From the NCBI RefSeq assembly GCF_000004075.3, contig NC_026655.2, positions 6,634,001 through 6,698,000 on the forward strand: 64,000 nucleotides of DNA. The letters are read 5' to 3'. Under the pieces are notes generated by a model. That model made no database searches and was not told the DNA's origin. It worked only from the letters and a program-made list of their open reading frames with translations. The first letter of the stretch is position 1. Each line of letters begins with the position of its first letter. This stretch comes from Cucumis sativus (Eukaryota; Streptophyta; Magnoliopsida; Cucurbitales; Cucurbitaceae). A program made the translations under genes and the position numbers. This document shows positions 35,401-48,663 of this stretch, piece by piece.

Positions 35401-38400
35401 CCCGTGCTTTAGAAAGGCCATAGTGCATGTATTGTTCCTTGAATAACCAAGAAACGGGTGCACTAGACCAATCATGGCAATGAATAATATCCTGCCGAAG
35501 ACAAAACATACTTAAGTAACCACTTGTTGTCATGATACACATGTACTTCCATGTATAGAGAAAAGCATAATAATCATCTAAGATCAATTGATTGTCCCAG
35601 CAGTCTCTTATAAGGTTCTTTTTTCATACAGAAGAAAAAGTTTCTTATTCAGCCTACCTTCTTCATACAAACATAAAATAACATATAATGGTATATCATA
35701 TCAGCAAAGGAATCACGCTAAAATTGCCGGATTTAAGGAAAAAAAACATATTACAAATTGATTAATTCGATTTCAATATGAAGAAGTTTAGTAAAAGTAA
35801 ACTACAATTATCCCCCACTTTGAAATAAATAGAAAGTACTCCCGCCAAGACATCTACTTCTAAATGTGTAAATACGCTTTTAAACATTCAGACAAATATT
35901 TGTTATCAACGTCTTGTTTTTTTATCTATTCTCATTTATACATTACGGGTTAGAGAACCTTATATGATAAGACCACTACAAATTAGTAGTTAGTTAAGAG
36001 AGTACTTACAGGATGAAAGCCTCCTTGGAGTAAGAATTCAAGAGCAGCATGACAAAAGAAACCAAACCTCTCTCCATCATTTGCACAACCATATATACAT
36101 CCTGTCCAAAAAAATCTAAGAAGTGGATATAAACATATTAGATATTTCTTTGAAGTGATTCTGTAAAGATGAAGCTCAAGTGCAAGCATAAGGGTGCTAA
36201 CAGAGAAACAGATACTTTGAAATGATACATTTTCATAGTCCAAAAGCAAGTAGAAGGCTTTTGTTAGGACAAAAATCAAAGGAAATGAGAGAGAAATAGA
36301 GTGGGAGTGGAGTGCAATAAGTAACTTGGGGTTTAAGGGTGTCATCAGAATATTGTTCCAAGGAATTACTACTGAGGCACAATACTACAGGAGTTACATA
36401 CGTGCCTATCAATCAATGTTTCAGACAAGATAAGAAATAAGAATCAATATATAGAAAGGGAAAAAAGGACTAGTCTCAAGTGGGATTATTAGATATCCTC
36501 TTCTCTAGCAATCAAAAGCTAAGGCAGAAATGAAATCCAATAATATAACCTATTCTTGATAACAATATGACATGAAAATTGACATATCTAAAAAACATGG
36601 TCATAATATTTACCCGTTTTGAGGCTCCAAAAAGTAAACAGAGAGCCCTTCCACTTTGCCGAACCAGACTTTTATTTCTGTTCCTCCCCAGAAATAATTT
36701 TGTCGATGGTGAAAATTTTCCACCTACATCACAAGTTTTTCCGGTCTGTCAATGTGTTCAAAATACTGAGAATGAGTAAAACAAGAAAGCTCTTGCGAGA
36801 GATCAATTGTGAAAAGGTACAGAAATGTTTCAAGATATTCAAGCATTCCTATTTCTTAGTGTTCACCTTTTGAAGCCTTGGAGGCCCTGAGGATATGGTG
36901 AAAAGGAAGAACTATAAAAATGTTTAGGCAAAAACTTGATCAATCTGGCACTGGCACCGTCATGCAATACATCCTTAACTATTCTAAGAAAACATCTTAC
37001 GCTGAAATCATTCCAATGAAACAAGCAGGTTGCACATATTTAAAGGTTCTTATCAACTGAGTGTTCTTAGCACATAAAAATTTGAGAAAATGAAAAATAA
37101 ATCTTACATTGGTTAGGTTCAGACAGTCATATTTAGGTAAAACAATGTCCACGTTATGATTCAAATCTTGAATGGCACGGGATAAACTAGTCACAACATC
37201 ACCAAGACCTCCAACCTGGATAGCATAATAAATAAAAGAAATACAAATGTATGAGTACTCTTATCTCGCAATATCTAGATTATCAAAATTAGGAAATCAT
37301 ATTTATCTCAAAAATATCCCACGATTGGATGCTGCTATTTTTGTCTCCATTTCTCCATTTCCATGAAGTGCAGTTAATTTAAGGTTCTAGTGGATGCAAA
37401 TTACTAAAAAGTTATCAAGTTATTTAGTGTTACGTTTAGGTTTAGATGTAGGCCTAAAGCCCAACAATTTAGGGTGTTAGTTTAGGGGTCCGTTTAGGGC
37501 TTGCTTGCCCAAATGATTTTCTTTCAATTGTTTATCTTTATTTTCCTATTCCTAGTTAAGGTTGGGTAGTTGAATGTCTATTTTAGCAAATAATACATTG
37601 CGGTTTTGAGATATGAGATTTTGATTGTTGAAAATTTATGCCTTGTACGTTTGGTTGCTAAGAGAGGTCCACCAATTTCTCAATTCATGTTACTTACAGT
37701 TGATTATCAAATTTGATGGTGTTAGTGTTTGCGTTGGAAGGTTTGTATAACCAAAAAATCGTCCTGGCCAATTTGAAAGTATTATCGTATCGTTTGGTAT
37801 CAAGGCATCTTTGGTACCAGTACCACATTGCTCGATTGGATGTTTTAGGCTCTAGAGATTAACGGGTGAAGCTTCAATTTCCAAGGAGTTCCTTGTCAAA
37901 AGGCTAGTGAGAAAATAGTTCAACAAATACTCTTTCTGTCTTTCCTTCTTTTAAATTTTTTAAATTACTTTTCAGAATAGTATTGATAGAACCAACTGTT
38001 TATCAGTGCCTTACTAATAATTTATTATTTAATTGCAAAAGGTCCTACCTATTTAATTTTAGAGGAAAGAGAATACAATAAACAGTAATTATTGTTTAGG
38101 ACATATTTTGGATTGGGATTCCCCATTGTCATGCTTAATCTCCATTGGTTGAGCTTTTAGAATTATATGCCTTTCATTTCAATAAAAAAATATATAATGA
38201 ATGATGAATCAACTCGGAACCAAAAGTTTACCTTTGCAATGGGTGCCATTTCTACAGCTATATGCACAATGTGCAATGGTGGCTCCTTATTTATTCCACC
38301 CACCACAGGTATATGGTAATCCATACCATTTTTATTGTCAAATATCCCACCATCTTCCCTCTCAGAAAATACAAAATCCATCATATATGCGTCTAGTGGA

Positions 38401-41400
38401 ACCTTAACTGCAGAAACAAATAATAACACTATCAAGCATCTCCTGAAGGACAAATAGAAAAAGGAGAAACAAGAAAATTTCCCGGCATCAAAATTGCACC
38501 AAAAAGGACCGGTTAGAAACATTAAGGAGAACACCATTAATCTAACCCAATGATTAAAAGGTGTTAAAAATGAAGTCTTACCAGTGGCTTTCACATGACT
38601 GCCACCATCTACAGGTAACATTTTTTGTGGTGGCAATGGACCCTTACGGTGGGACCAACGATTAAATGAACATCTGAACCATACTTCAGGTTTTCCATTA
38701 AGAGGTGTATTTGCAGGATTGTAAAAGACTGTCACTGCGCTTCCTGCTTGAACATCAACCGGATCAGTGAACACTATGTGCTTCTGTGACAACAAAAAGT
38801 TCTTCATGGTCCTTTCCTTTGTCTCAGATTTCATTCGAGCTGTTCTTTCAGCCTAGAACAAAGGGACACACAAATTAGTAGCTGCCAATGAAAGGGAGAC
38901 ATAAAAACTGGTTTTTCTTTCAGAAGAGAAACAATTTCAATGATGGATGATATAAAGAGAGGTAAAAGACACAAAATACCAAAAGGCGTCTTACAATGAA
39001 GCCTTCAAAAAGACTATTCTTTAAAAATTGTTTAAGTGCACTAATATAAAGCATGAAACAAAATTGTTCCCAAGGGGCAGCCTCGTTGGCAAGGGGCTCG
39101 AGTCTCTTGGTCAAACCGACTTAGAGGTCCCAAGTTCAACCCTTTGAGTGAGCTTAATACCAAAAACTCTTGATGTCTTCAAGTCCAACCCTTAGGGAGC
39201 AAATGCCCCAGGTAAAGGGGAGCTAAGCTCCAACTCCCAATTAAATAAAAATAAATAAAATAATAAAAGCATGAAATAAAGTCACTTCCAATAAACTATC
39301 AGAACTTGATGAAGGGGATCCCAACAAATCCTTCCATTCCACTCATATCAAAGATTCCAGAAGAAACCCTTGCTGATAGCAAGCCTCCACCACATTTGGT
39401 GTAATCAAAGAAGAAAGGGACGAAAAGAACAGATGGGAGAGTTAAGCGTTATGGCTAAACAAGAATATCCAAAGTACCTTTCAAGACAACCAATTAGAAG
39501 AAGCTACAGAATCACTAAATTAATAATATATATATATATATATATATAAATGGTCTTGAAAAACGCAAATATACAGCAATTTAGAATGCTTAATATTAAC
39601 TACATTCAGTAGAGGTATTTGAAAGGTAGCCTAAATATTTCTGCACATTATGGTTTTCTCTAAAGATATTTGTGTTGAATTGTTAGTTTAAATCAAAAAG
39701 AAATTAAATATTGAGTGAACTGTAAATTTTTGGTGATTGACCTTGGCACGAATAGCCTCCTCTCTCAATCTCCTCTCTTCCTGAAGTTTCCTATAAGTCA
39801 TGTGTTCTTCCTCAACCCAGTAAACCTCCTCAGAAATGGCTTTTGGAACAATGGCATGGAAATCAAGACGTTTGTTGTTATCATAAATATTGGCCTTTTT
39901 GGGCGGCCCATCAGCAAGAACCCAATCCAGAACAAGGGCACGGTCAGGTACAGTTACTGCAAAATGTATAGTTGTGACTTGTGTATGTCAGTACGTTTGA
40001 TGAAACTCAATGCTAAATATAAAAATTAAATGTAACATCAGCCTATAAATAAAGGGATCAGAGTACTCAATTAACGTTTTCCCCTCTTAAACCAAGGGCG
40101 GCTATAAATTTACAGCCTTATTTGATCCCCCACATACATCTTTCTAGAGCCATTAGAGGTTGTGTTGATCTGAAAACCAAAAAGTGTAACATTCTTTCCC
40201 CCATTCAATAAGGATTAACAACCTGGACCACAAGCAGAAAATTCATTTGGCAGCTAAAGATCACATTATGTATAATGTGACAATATCTACCGTTAAAATC
40301 TTCAACAATATCTACTATGTAGGATCTTTGTTTTGTGGAGGGAGAGAACTTGTGAAATATTATGGTGATAATTGTCTGGTGCCACACTAAATACCTGATG
40401 TTTTCCTCTACATTTTTTCTTTAGGACAGGGTCTTTCTTATTCTTGAAAGATCGATCAAGTCAAACATAAATTATTTGTTGTAAAAAGGCCTTGCATGTA
40501 AAACAATCTAAACAACAAGATGGATGGTAATTAAAGTTCTACATTTTTCAGGCCTCGCATTTTTGCTTACTTATCAAAGCTATTGCCTCCAAATGGTTAT
40601 TCAAGAGTTAAAGACCTCTAGGCTCTAAGTACATGTAGCATTTCTGGAAAATTTTCACTACTCTGTAAATACACCAGGGTAACTCAACATCGACATGCTA
40701 CCACAATATAAAAGGAATACATGACACATTCACACGTACCATCAGCATACCACCAATCACATTTGTCCTTTGTCACAGCAAAGACAAGCATTTCAATAAT
40801 GGATAACCCATCTTTCCAATTATTATGCCCACCATGAATCCAAATCTCTTCTGCCTGGGCAAGAGGACCAGAATTTTTATTGTAGTATAACCTGACTGAG
40901 TCTCCACCTTGAAACAGAGTAGGTTCAATATACCAAACATTATCAACAGACTTCACTGCCGTTTTTAAAAGATGTTTCAACACCTCTCTTCTCTTTTCAG
41001 TCTCCACCTTCGCCTGTGCTCTATCAGCTTCACTAGCAACCTTCTCAGCTTCTATTCGCTTCAGCTCTTCTTCTTGTCTTTCCCTTTCAGCCCTCTCTTT
41101 GGCAAGTCTTTCCAGTTCTTTACGTTTCTCCTCTAGTAAGAAATCTTCAAATGTAGAGGCGTCCATTCCGCCTTCCACATATATGCAGAAATCCTTTCCA
41201 TCGTTATTTTCATAGACATCTTTCCCATTTAAAAACACAAAGTCTATCTTGTAAGCCTCTTTGGGAACATGAATCTGACACGACCACCAATCCCCATCTA
41301 TATTTGCTTTGTTAAGCCTCGTAGTAAAAGATTTCCACTTCCAGTCATTGAACGCTCCCATGATCAAAACATCTTGCTCTCCATTCAGAATGGAAAGACT

Positions 41401-42644
41401 CCTATTAAAGAACAATTCTATATTTTGATCAGGTTTAACAACTGGCGGAAAAACAAACACTTGAATTCCTCCTAAGAAGTTTTCCTCAGCCAGTTTCTCA
41501 ATTTCCTGTCTCTTTGCATTTGCTTCCATCTCCAACTTTAATTTTAAAGATTCTTCAGTTAACTTTTCTTCTGTCTTCAGGGGTTCATCTTCCTCAGAGT
41601 TATCTAGGACATCTGAAACTGTTTCATCTGGTTCATTCTCCTCTTCTTTCTCCTGTAGTCTTCTGCCTATCCCACTTAACCTACCTGCCATTCCATTATC
41701 TATTGCTGCATTATTTTCATCAACAGAAGTAGATTTACTTGTCAAAGAGCTTTTCCTTTCCGCATCATTCCCAATTTTTTTCTGTACATCTTCATCCTTT
41801 TGCGAAACTTTAGCTGCTAAATCCACCTTATCTCCTACCGTCAATTTAACTGCTGCCTGATTGGGCTTTGTGTGTGCACTAGATTTGAGCGTTGCAGACC
41901 CTTCTTCCTCTTCATCATCTCTTTCAGGGGTGCTTGCTCCTACAGGAACTTTAGGTTTGAATCCCTTTGCTGCAGAGCTTTCAAGTTTCGCAGTTGACAA
42001 TTTCCTAGATCTCCTCCTCGAAGAATCTACAAGAATTCAATTTCAATTTAATCATAAAAAATAATGTATAGAAAATTAACCCATGAAGCATAAACGTGAA
42101 AGAAACCAACAGAACCAACCTGACTGACGGGCACTAGCAACAATTCTGAACGACCTCCCGGCCACAAGATGCCCTCTGAACGATAGGGGAGACTGAACCC
42201 GTAAAATTAAAGCAAGAAATGAAAGTTCAGGTACGTCAATCTCAACTCCAAATATCAAGATCATATAAACAGTAACACATTTCAGCCAGAAAAGTAGTGT
42301 AATGCTAACAAAAAAGCAAGTCACACAAAACTCTGCTCGTATGGCATTGAAATTCATCGATTCCAAAATCAACAAACCAACGAAAAACAGAAACTTCAAT
42401 GAATATCATTTGAATCAAGCACCATTACAACTAAAGAAAAGAAAAAAAAGAAGAAATCAAGACACGTAAGCAGAACAACGGTGGAATGGAAACAACGAAA
42501 AATCCAAAATACCAGTGTAGTAGAAGTGGTAGACGACGCTCTATTCCCATGAAATAGTCTGGACCTCAAACTCCCACCTTGTGCTTCACTCAAATTCGTC
42601 GTCCTCCAACACCGCGACACATGTGCTTGAAGCGCCACCTCCAT
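32477..42644 (-). CDS. SS3: Soluble starch synthase III, chloroplastic/amyloplastic
   Basis: Elongates amylopectin chains from ADP-glucose in plastids (GT5). Sixteen exons: 42513-42644, 42120-42192, 40740-42026, 39742-39956, 38582-38852, 38232-38407, 37108-37215, 36614-36723, 36010-36115, 35321-35491, 34708-34836, 34094-34276, 33778-33909, 33595-33706, 32904-33027 and 32477-32606. They total 3459 nt, or 1152 residues, with every phase consistent. A transit peptide ([13 protein letters not shown]) precedes an acidic, coiled-coil-rich arm (about 95-250). Three CBM53 starch-binding modules lie at roughly 254-350, 410-520 and 590-700. The GT-B catalytic part begins at KVGGLGDVV (718-726), includes [14 protein letters not shown] and [14 protein letters not shown], and carries the second KTGGL motif (about 1065-1069). 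The stop follows YHAARK. Exon 9 starts four codons before its strongest-looking AG, giving [11 protein letters not shown] as in relatives. Confidence 0.97.
39063..39265 (+). mobile_element. SINE in a starch synthase III intron
   Basis: A 203-bp insertion with a tRNA-like head: A-box-like TGGCAAGGGGC (39087-39097) and B-box-like AAGTTCAACCC (39132-39142), at the usual spacing. The tail is A-rich (AAATA units). It is flanked by a 15-bp target duplication with one mismatch, aaagcatgaaacaaa (39048-39062) and aaagcatgaaataaa (39266-39280). The orientation is opposite to the host gene, inside the intron 38853-39741. Family name unknown to me. Confidence 0.8.
39524..39550. repeat. TA microsatellite in a starch synthase intron
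   Basis: More than ten TA units within the same intron as the SINE. Confidence 0.85.
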
Positions 42645-44623
42645 TAGAAACAAAACAACGAGCGTATGAAAACTTCTTCTTCTTCTTCTTCTTCTTCTTC
42701 TACGTTGAACTCAAACACAGAAATGATTCATCGAAACAAGCTTTCAGATCGCAATCCCAATGAATCTCCGTCTAGAATTGCGCTATTGAACAATAATTAA
42801 AGAAAGGAATAAATAAATAAAATATATAAGAAACCGAAACCCAATACGTAGAAAAGGACGAAAACATCAATAAGAACACACCATGCAAGGCTCGGGCGAT
42901 AAAGAGGAAAAAGAAGAAGTGGGTATGGGTAGGCTCACAGCCATTGGAAGCAGCTATCAAAGCACGAGATTATGGTCAGTAAAAAAGGTCTTGTGATTTT
43001 TGGTTGGAAGAAGTCGTAAATTAATCAACGGTGCTAAATGGTTCGTTAGCTCATTTGGTTATGTGATCGGTGGCCAATGGAAAGGCGCAATCTCAGATTG
43101 CCACATCAAATCACACCTTGCCACGTCAATCCACCCCAAGACTATACTTAACATCACTCGCTCATTACTTAATTAATTAATTAATTACTAATGTGGATTG
43201 TCCGCCGTTAGATTTACTATATTATCTACGGCTTGATTATTTAACTATTTTATTTCTATCACATCACAAATATAAAAAGAAACAAAAGAATAATTTGGAT
43301 TTTGCCCCAAAACATTATTTATTTATTTATTTGCATGGGTTTTTTGAGATTTCATCAAAATATTATAATTTTAATTCTTACTTTTAAAAAATCATAATTT
43401 TTAATTAAGAGCACAAATCATACCTTCACGTGATTAAAACAGAATGTTACATTACAAAACTCATTTACTACATCAGCAAGTAGTTTATAAAGTATAATTA
43501 AGATTATGAAAATCATATTTGTGTCTTTTGACTTCGTCAATATAAATATAAATAACAAATTTTGTTCCATTTGCTAAAGTTTTGGATAAATTATTTTATA
43601 GGGGTTTTTTTTAAAATAGAAAGAAAAAAAAAAACAAAACTGACGGATCAATATAAACTATATTTTCATCCATCATAATATACATATAGTCACAAATAAT
43701 AGTCTATCTCGATCAATCGTACATAGATTATGTTATCTTATTTAAAGTGTAAATATTTTATTTCATTTTCACTCTATATTTGAAAATAGCCCAAACTTCT
43801 TGGGTTGGTCATGCTTTGATATTAAACTTCTACGCCGTAATATCTCAGTTGCTATTAATAAATTGTCATACTACACATTCTTTGCTTTCAAACTTGCCTG
43901 AAATATCAAACCAAACGGTAGCCTTTAAAATAGACTACATTTCGAGGAGATAAAATAAAAGCCAAGTATACATTTTACCAAACCAAATATACATTTTACC
44001 AAACAAAAAACAAAGAAGATGAAGAATTACGTCACCATGAACATAATTCAACTAATTAACACATATCTCAATTTCTATTAATTAAGAAAAAAAGTACACA
44101 CAATTCAAAAGAATAAATATTAGAACATAATGGCACTTAATAAAATCAAAATAATAGTGTTCATCGGCATCAAAATTTATATCCAGATTACCTTTTTTTT
44201 TTTTTTTGCCTCTCTCAATGAAATTCATACTCAACGTCAAGTTCAAATTGAATTAATTAAATAGTGTTTGATTTCCAGCATCCCAACCATCAGTGTACAA
44301 TTACTTATCTTGAAGAATACTTACAGAACAATACTACTAGCCATAGTATGGATATTATGAGGAAGAGTGCGGGATTCCTTTACAGTTCAAGATGGGAATT
44401 ATGAGATTCATTCAGAAGTTAGCAATTCCAAGGGAATATAAAACTTAGCAGAAAGTGAGGAAACAGAATATGAAAGAAGACTTACAATTTGCATATATTC
44501 TATAGAAATGGCATAATTTGAATGATATGATTGAATATAGAGACATGGCCGGTTGAAGTATGTAAAGGGAAGGAAGGGGGAAAAACCAAGCAAACATGGG
44601 AGGAGATATACACAAACATCAAA
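42645..44623. other. Starch synthase III upstream region and spacer to atpC
   Basis: A CTT microsatellite (42672-42701) lies in the probable 5' UTR. The DNA to about 43140 is less AT-rich and probably includes the promoter. Beyond 43140 it is AT-rich without a recognisable gene; a small direct repeat (tatacattttaccaaac twice) lies near 43967-44006. The last 200 bp or so likely carry the atpC 3' UTR. Confidence 0.5.
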
Positions 44624-45745
44624 TTAAGTCAAGGCATTAGCACCAGCAACAATCTCCAAGATTTCTCCAGTAATCTTAGCTTGGCGCTGTCTATTATACA
44701 CAATAGACAGAGTTCTCTTCAGCTCAGAAGCATTATCGGTTGCATTACTCATAGCACTCATTCTAGCAGCAAGTTCACTGGCCAATGACTCTTGCAATGC
44801 CCTCAAAATCTGGCTGTTCAAATACAAAGGCAATAAAGCATCCAAGATCTGAACTGGGTCTTGCTCGAACTCCAAAATTGGTGAAAAATCTGATGTGCTT
44901 GTCCTCACTGAATCCCTTTCTACTGTCAATTTCCCTTCCTTTGTTGTCAACCTGAAAAACTCATCTTCTGCAGCATCTACACAGACTCCATTTATATCAC
45001 AGATCTCACCTTTTGGTGATAGAGGAAGAAGAGTATGAATTACAGGATCAGATTTTACCAATGACACGAATTTTGTATACAAAAGCTCTACTTTATCAAC
45101 TTCCTCACTAACAAAGAGTGAAAAAACATCATCAGCTATCGCTTGAGCTTCTTTAGCTGTGGGAAGAGTACCACCTTCAAGGAACTTATCGACAGGAATG
45201 TACGGTCGGCGAAGGAAATAAGAATTACCCTTCTTTCCAACACTAATGACAGTGTAATCAAGACCAAGGGCCTTCAATTCCTTTATTCTAGCTTCAGCTT
45301 TCTTAATGATGCTATTGTTGAAACCACCACAAAGTCCTCTATCACCGGTGACAACAACTAATGCAACTTTCTTAACAGGTCTTACTTTGGTTAAAGGAAC
45401 ATCAACATCTTCTGTTTGAAGTTGCTCATTGATGTTGTAAAGGACTTCAACTAAGGCTTCAGAGAAGGGTCTTCCATTAACAACAGCTTCTTGAGCTCTA
45501 CGGACTTTGGCAGCAGCAACAAGCTTCATAGCTTCAGTGATCTTCTGGGTGTTCTTCACCGAATCGATACGGTCTCGGAGTTCCCGAAGACCGCAATGGA
45601 TTGGAGTAACTGACCATGATCGAGCAGGGGTTGAATTCTGGGAAGGAAGTTGAAAAGGGCTCAAAAAAGAGCGGAAAGACAGGGAGGATGCATCAGAAAC
45701 GGTGGGTTTTGAAGACACCCACATAGTCAGATTCGAACAAGACAT
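44624..45745 (-). CDS. atpC: ATP synthase gamma chain, chloroplastic
   Basis: Central rotating shaft of the CF1 ATP synthase on the thylakoid membrane. Intronless, 373 residues. The first 50 or so residues are a Ser-rich transit peptide. The mature part begins near GLRELRDRIDSVKNTQKI, the N-terminal rotor helix. LVVVTGDRGLCGGFN (129-143) lies in the conserved globular core, and the C-terminal helix contains ALQESLASELAARMSAM and NRQRQAKIT. The plant- and alga-specific redox insert is present: Cys249 and Cys255 in EICDINGVCVDAAEDE, the pair reduced by thioredoxin to activate the enzyme in light. This marks the photosynthetic gamma-1 (ATPC1) type rather than the cysteine-poor gamma-2. Confidence 0.98.
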   Translation of the reverse strand: MSCSNLTMWVSSKPTVSDASSLSFRSFLSPFQLPSQNSTPARSWSVTPIHCGLRELRDRIDSVKNTQKITEAMKLVAAAKVRRAQEAVVNGRPFSEALVEVLYNINEQLQTEDVDVPLTKVRPVKKVALVVVTGDRGLCGGFNNSIIKKAEARIKELKALGLDYTVISVGKKGNSYFLRRPYIPVDKFLEGGTLPTAKEAQAIADDVFSLFVSEEVDKVELLYTKFVSLVKSDPVIHTLLPLSPKGEICDINGVCVDAAEDEFFRLTTKEGKLTVERDSVRTSTSDFSPILEFEQDPVQILDALLPLYLNSQILRALQESLASELAARMSAMSNATDNASELKRTLSIVYNRQRQAKITGEILEIVAGANALT

Positions 45746-46730
45746 GGTTTAGCAGCCGAGGGAGGGAGGTGAGCTGTGGATTGGCGGAGAAGAGGGCCTG
45801 CACAGAAGGGGTTCAGGTTATTCTTGGGGTAAAGTCTTATCTTCATTCAATGGCGATGGTGGTTCTGGTTAGCAAGAAAGGAGTGAGAAATGAGTGGAGT
45901 AGAATATTGAGAGAGGATGAGGCTAAAGGATAACGATTTCGACAGTTGAGATGGTCGGAGGCAAGCTCTTGATACATTTAGTAAGGGGTGGGTCCGCCAT
46001 TTTATTTGTCATGGTGGACTAAATGTGGATACGGGTTTTTTGAGTTTTTTTTTTACCATTTTTCTAGTTATTGCGAATATTCTCTAACCAAATCCTGCCG
46101 ATCCTTTTCAATCCTGGGATTAGACTTGAGAGAAGGTATGAGAAACAGTAAAACTAGAGAAGTGGGAAGCTTTACAAACTATAACACATTGCTAAGTGGA
46201 TGTCGCATAGACTAACGGAGGAGGTTAGATCATTTCTGGGACAACGGATCAATGTGACTTTTCAAGCATACCATGCCGTTGACTAAGCAAAATGTGACGC
46301 ACACTTCGGGATTCGTCCTACACCCAACAAGGGGTGCCGCCAACCTAAAGGAACTAACAAGATGCAACGCTTTCATCGCCGGGGATACCAACGTAAGAAC
46401 CAATCAATTGCAGCCGCTCAACATACTTTTGAGGCACATCAATGCACCAAGCCTGTCAACACAAACTACCTGATCACCGCTTGGGTGCATGAATTTTGGA
46501 CTAATTAGAAGTTCAGAACAATAAATATATTTTTTATACTTGAAAAGGCAAATGAATTTACAACTGACAAAGTTAAATTTACAAGTAATAATTTACATTT
46601 GATCGATTTAACAATTTATGGGGGGAACACTAGCATTTATTATATAATACAGTTCGTTCTGAAGCAAAAAATGTAATATTTCATCCTACTGCTGCAATCT
46701 GTAGGTATGTTCCAATCGTGCTATGCGGGG
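45746..46730. other. atpC upstream region and spacer
   Basis: The first 230 bp or so are the probable atpC 5' UTR and promoter. A less AT-rich block at about 46220-46490 has no recognisable gene; its 66-codon open frame (46273-46473) has no family resemblance. The right end is the 3' side of the PPR pseudogene. Confidence 0.4.
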
Positions 46731-48663
46731 CTACCTCTCAGTGTGTTCTTGAAGGCAGGGGCTTACAAAAGACCGGTATGTTTTCCTATCAGGAACTGCT
46801 CCTTTAAGCATCATATAACCATGTAACTCAATTACATCCTCGGAGCCACAAGTCTCAACAAAATTGGTGATGAGAGTCGTGTATGTTATAAGGTCGGGAA
46901 TGATCCCCTGGCTAGACATTGCTCTCATCAGTTCCATGGCTTGTTGGATCAATCCCATCTTGCATAGAAAGTTAATCATTATATTGTAAGAAACTATGTT
47001 CACCAAACTCCCCACATTAATCATCTCTAAAAACAGTGCAAAAGCCTTCTCGATCTCCCCATTGACGCAGAATCCATGTAGCAATGTGTTATAGGTAACT
47101 GGATCGAGAAAACCATTTTGCTGTAATTTGTCTACCAAGAGTTTAGCAGCATAAATTGAACCTTGCTTGCACAGCCCATCTAAAATAGAATTATACACCA
47201 CAGCTTTGTCATAAATCTGAACCGCAGCTTCAATTTTTCCTTCCTTACAATGCCCATCAACCGGAGTGCCATAAGTAACCATGTCAGGTTTGATACCACC
47301 AACGATCATACTGCTCAGTAGTTGCTTGGCGCCTGCTATATTCCGGCTCTGAAACATATAGTTGATAAGAATATTATAAGTAAATGCATCTCTTACAAGG
47401 CTTCTTTCGACAATGTAGTAGTGAACTCTTAAAGCTTTATTGAGATGTCCACTTACGCAAAGACCTTTTGTAAGGATGGAGTAGGTAAACTCATCAGGGA
47501 GGATACGCCTATTAATCATGTCAGATAATAAAAAAGAAGCTTCTTCTAATTCTCCTTCCATGTATAGCCAGTAGATGAGGGAGTTATATACAAAAGTGTC
47601 TGGAATCAAACCTCATTTCAACCATTTCATCACATAACCTAAATGCCACATCCAAACTCCCTTTTCTAGCATATCCGTCAATCAAAGTGGCATATGTTCT
47701 CTCATTGAAATCTATTCCCAGCTTAATCATTTCACCAAGAACATTTTTTGCAGACTCTAACCTCCTTATCTTGCAGAATCCATTAATGATACAATTATAG
47801 GCAACTATATTAGGCGAAACACTGCCTCCTGAAATCACCTCAATGTTCCTTGTCAGCTTTAGAGCAAGATCCATCTCACCCATTTTATTTGCTTTATCGA
47901 TGATCATATTAAAGTAACGACATTAGGCCAAATTTCAATCTTCAGCATCAAATAAACAACATATATTGCTTCTAGTAATTTACATTCATTGCATAAAGCA
48001 TAAATAATCAAATTAAAAGTATTCACATTTTCACTGTAACCACTGGCAATCATTTCCTTATACATGTTCTAAAACTTATCAGTCTCGCCCAACTTTAAAA
48101 GTAGATTTAAGAAGTTATTCCAAGCATGAATCGTAACCCAAAAACCTTCTAGTCTCAACTTTCTTATTACGTCATATGCACCTTCCACGCTCCTTAACTG
48201 AGTGCACGTCCTCACCAGTGCTCAAAGACTGCAGGATTTGAATTACAAATTTCGTAGCTATTCATCAATCCTCCCAGAACCTCCAATGGAGACTTACCAT
48301 TTTAAGTATTAAACTCTCCATGATAGACAAGGCATCATTAAAGTTTCTGGAATTGACTAAAACGTGAACCAAGGTACAACGTGATTCTAATGAGTGGGAA
48401 AAGTTGTCTCTTGCCTCAACCCAGTTGTAGAATTCTAAAGCTAACTGTGGAGAGTTGCGAAATTCGCGAATAACACGACAGACCAACGAATTCGTGAGAC
48501 TTGGTGATAGTTGCTCTAAGAACTTCCATCTTCTCTGTTTTAAATTAACACAAATTGCTTTACAAATGATATCCTCGGTGCTTGGACTTAAAAGCTTCTT
48601 ACCCGTATGAAAACCTCGTCTGAAAACAGAACTTCCCCTCAGAAAAAGGAGGCTAAAAATCAT
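46731..48663 (-). pseudogene. Decayed mitochondrial-type PPR protein gene
   Basis: Relic of a P-class pentatricopeptide repeat protein, an organelle RNA-binding family. The likely original start (48663) gives a hydrophobic, Arg-containing presequence (MIFSLLFLRGSSVFRRGF). PPR motifs follow in three separated frames: about 48663-48265, 47907-47584 and 47609-46731, with classic blocks such as VTYNTLLHGFCVNGEIEKA and FTYNILINYMF. The gene is interrupted by about four single-base frame changes (near 48298, 48220, 47912 and 47607), a TAG in place of an expected sense codon near 48073, and an apparent in-frame loss within one repeat near 47205. A functional intron explanation is unlikely because PPR motifs run continuously across the breaks. 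It may be allelic, with an intact copy elsewhere. Confidence 0.82.

Noticed and set aside
36061-36115. Starting starch synthase exon 9 at the nearer AG before GATGTATATATGG
   Set aside because: That acceptor breaks the reading frame; the upstream AG at 36116-36117 restores the family sequence [10 protein letters not shown].
42396-42653. Extension of starch synthase exon 1 past 42513
   Set aside because: A good GTATTT donor at 42512 and the matching exon 2 give the expected transit-peptide continuation; the extension is intron.
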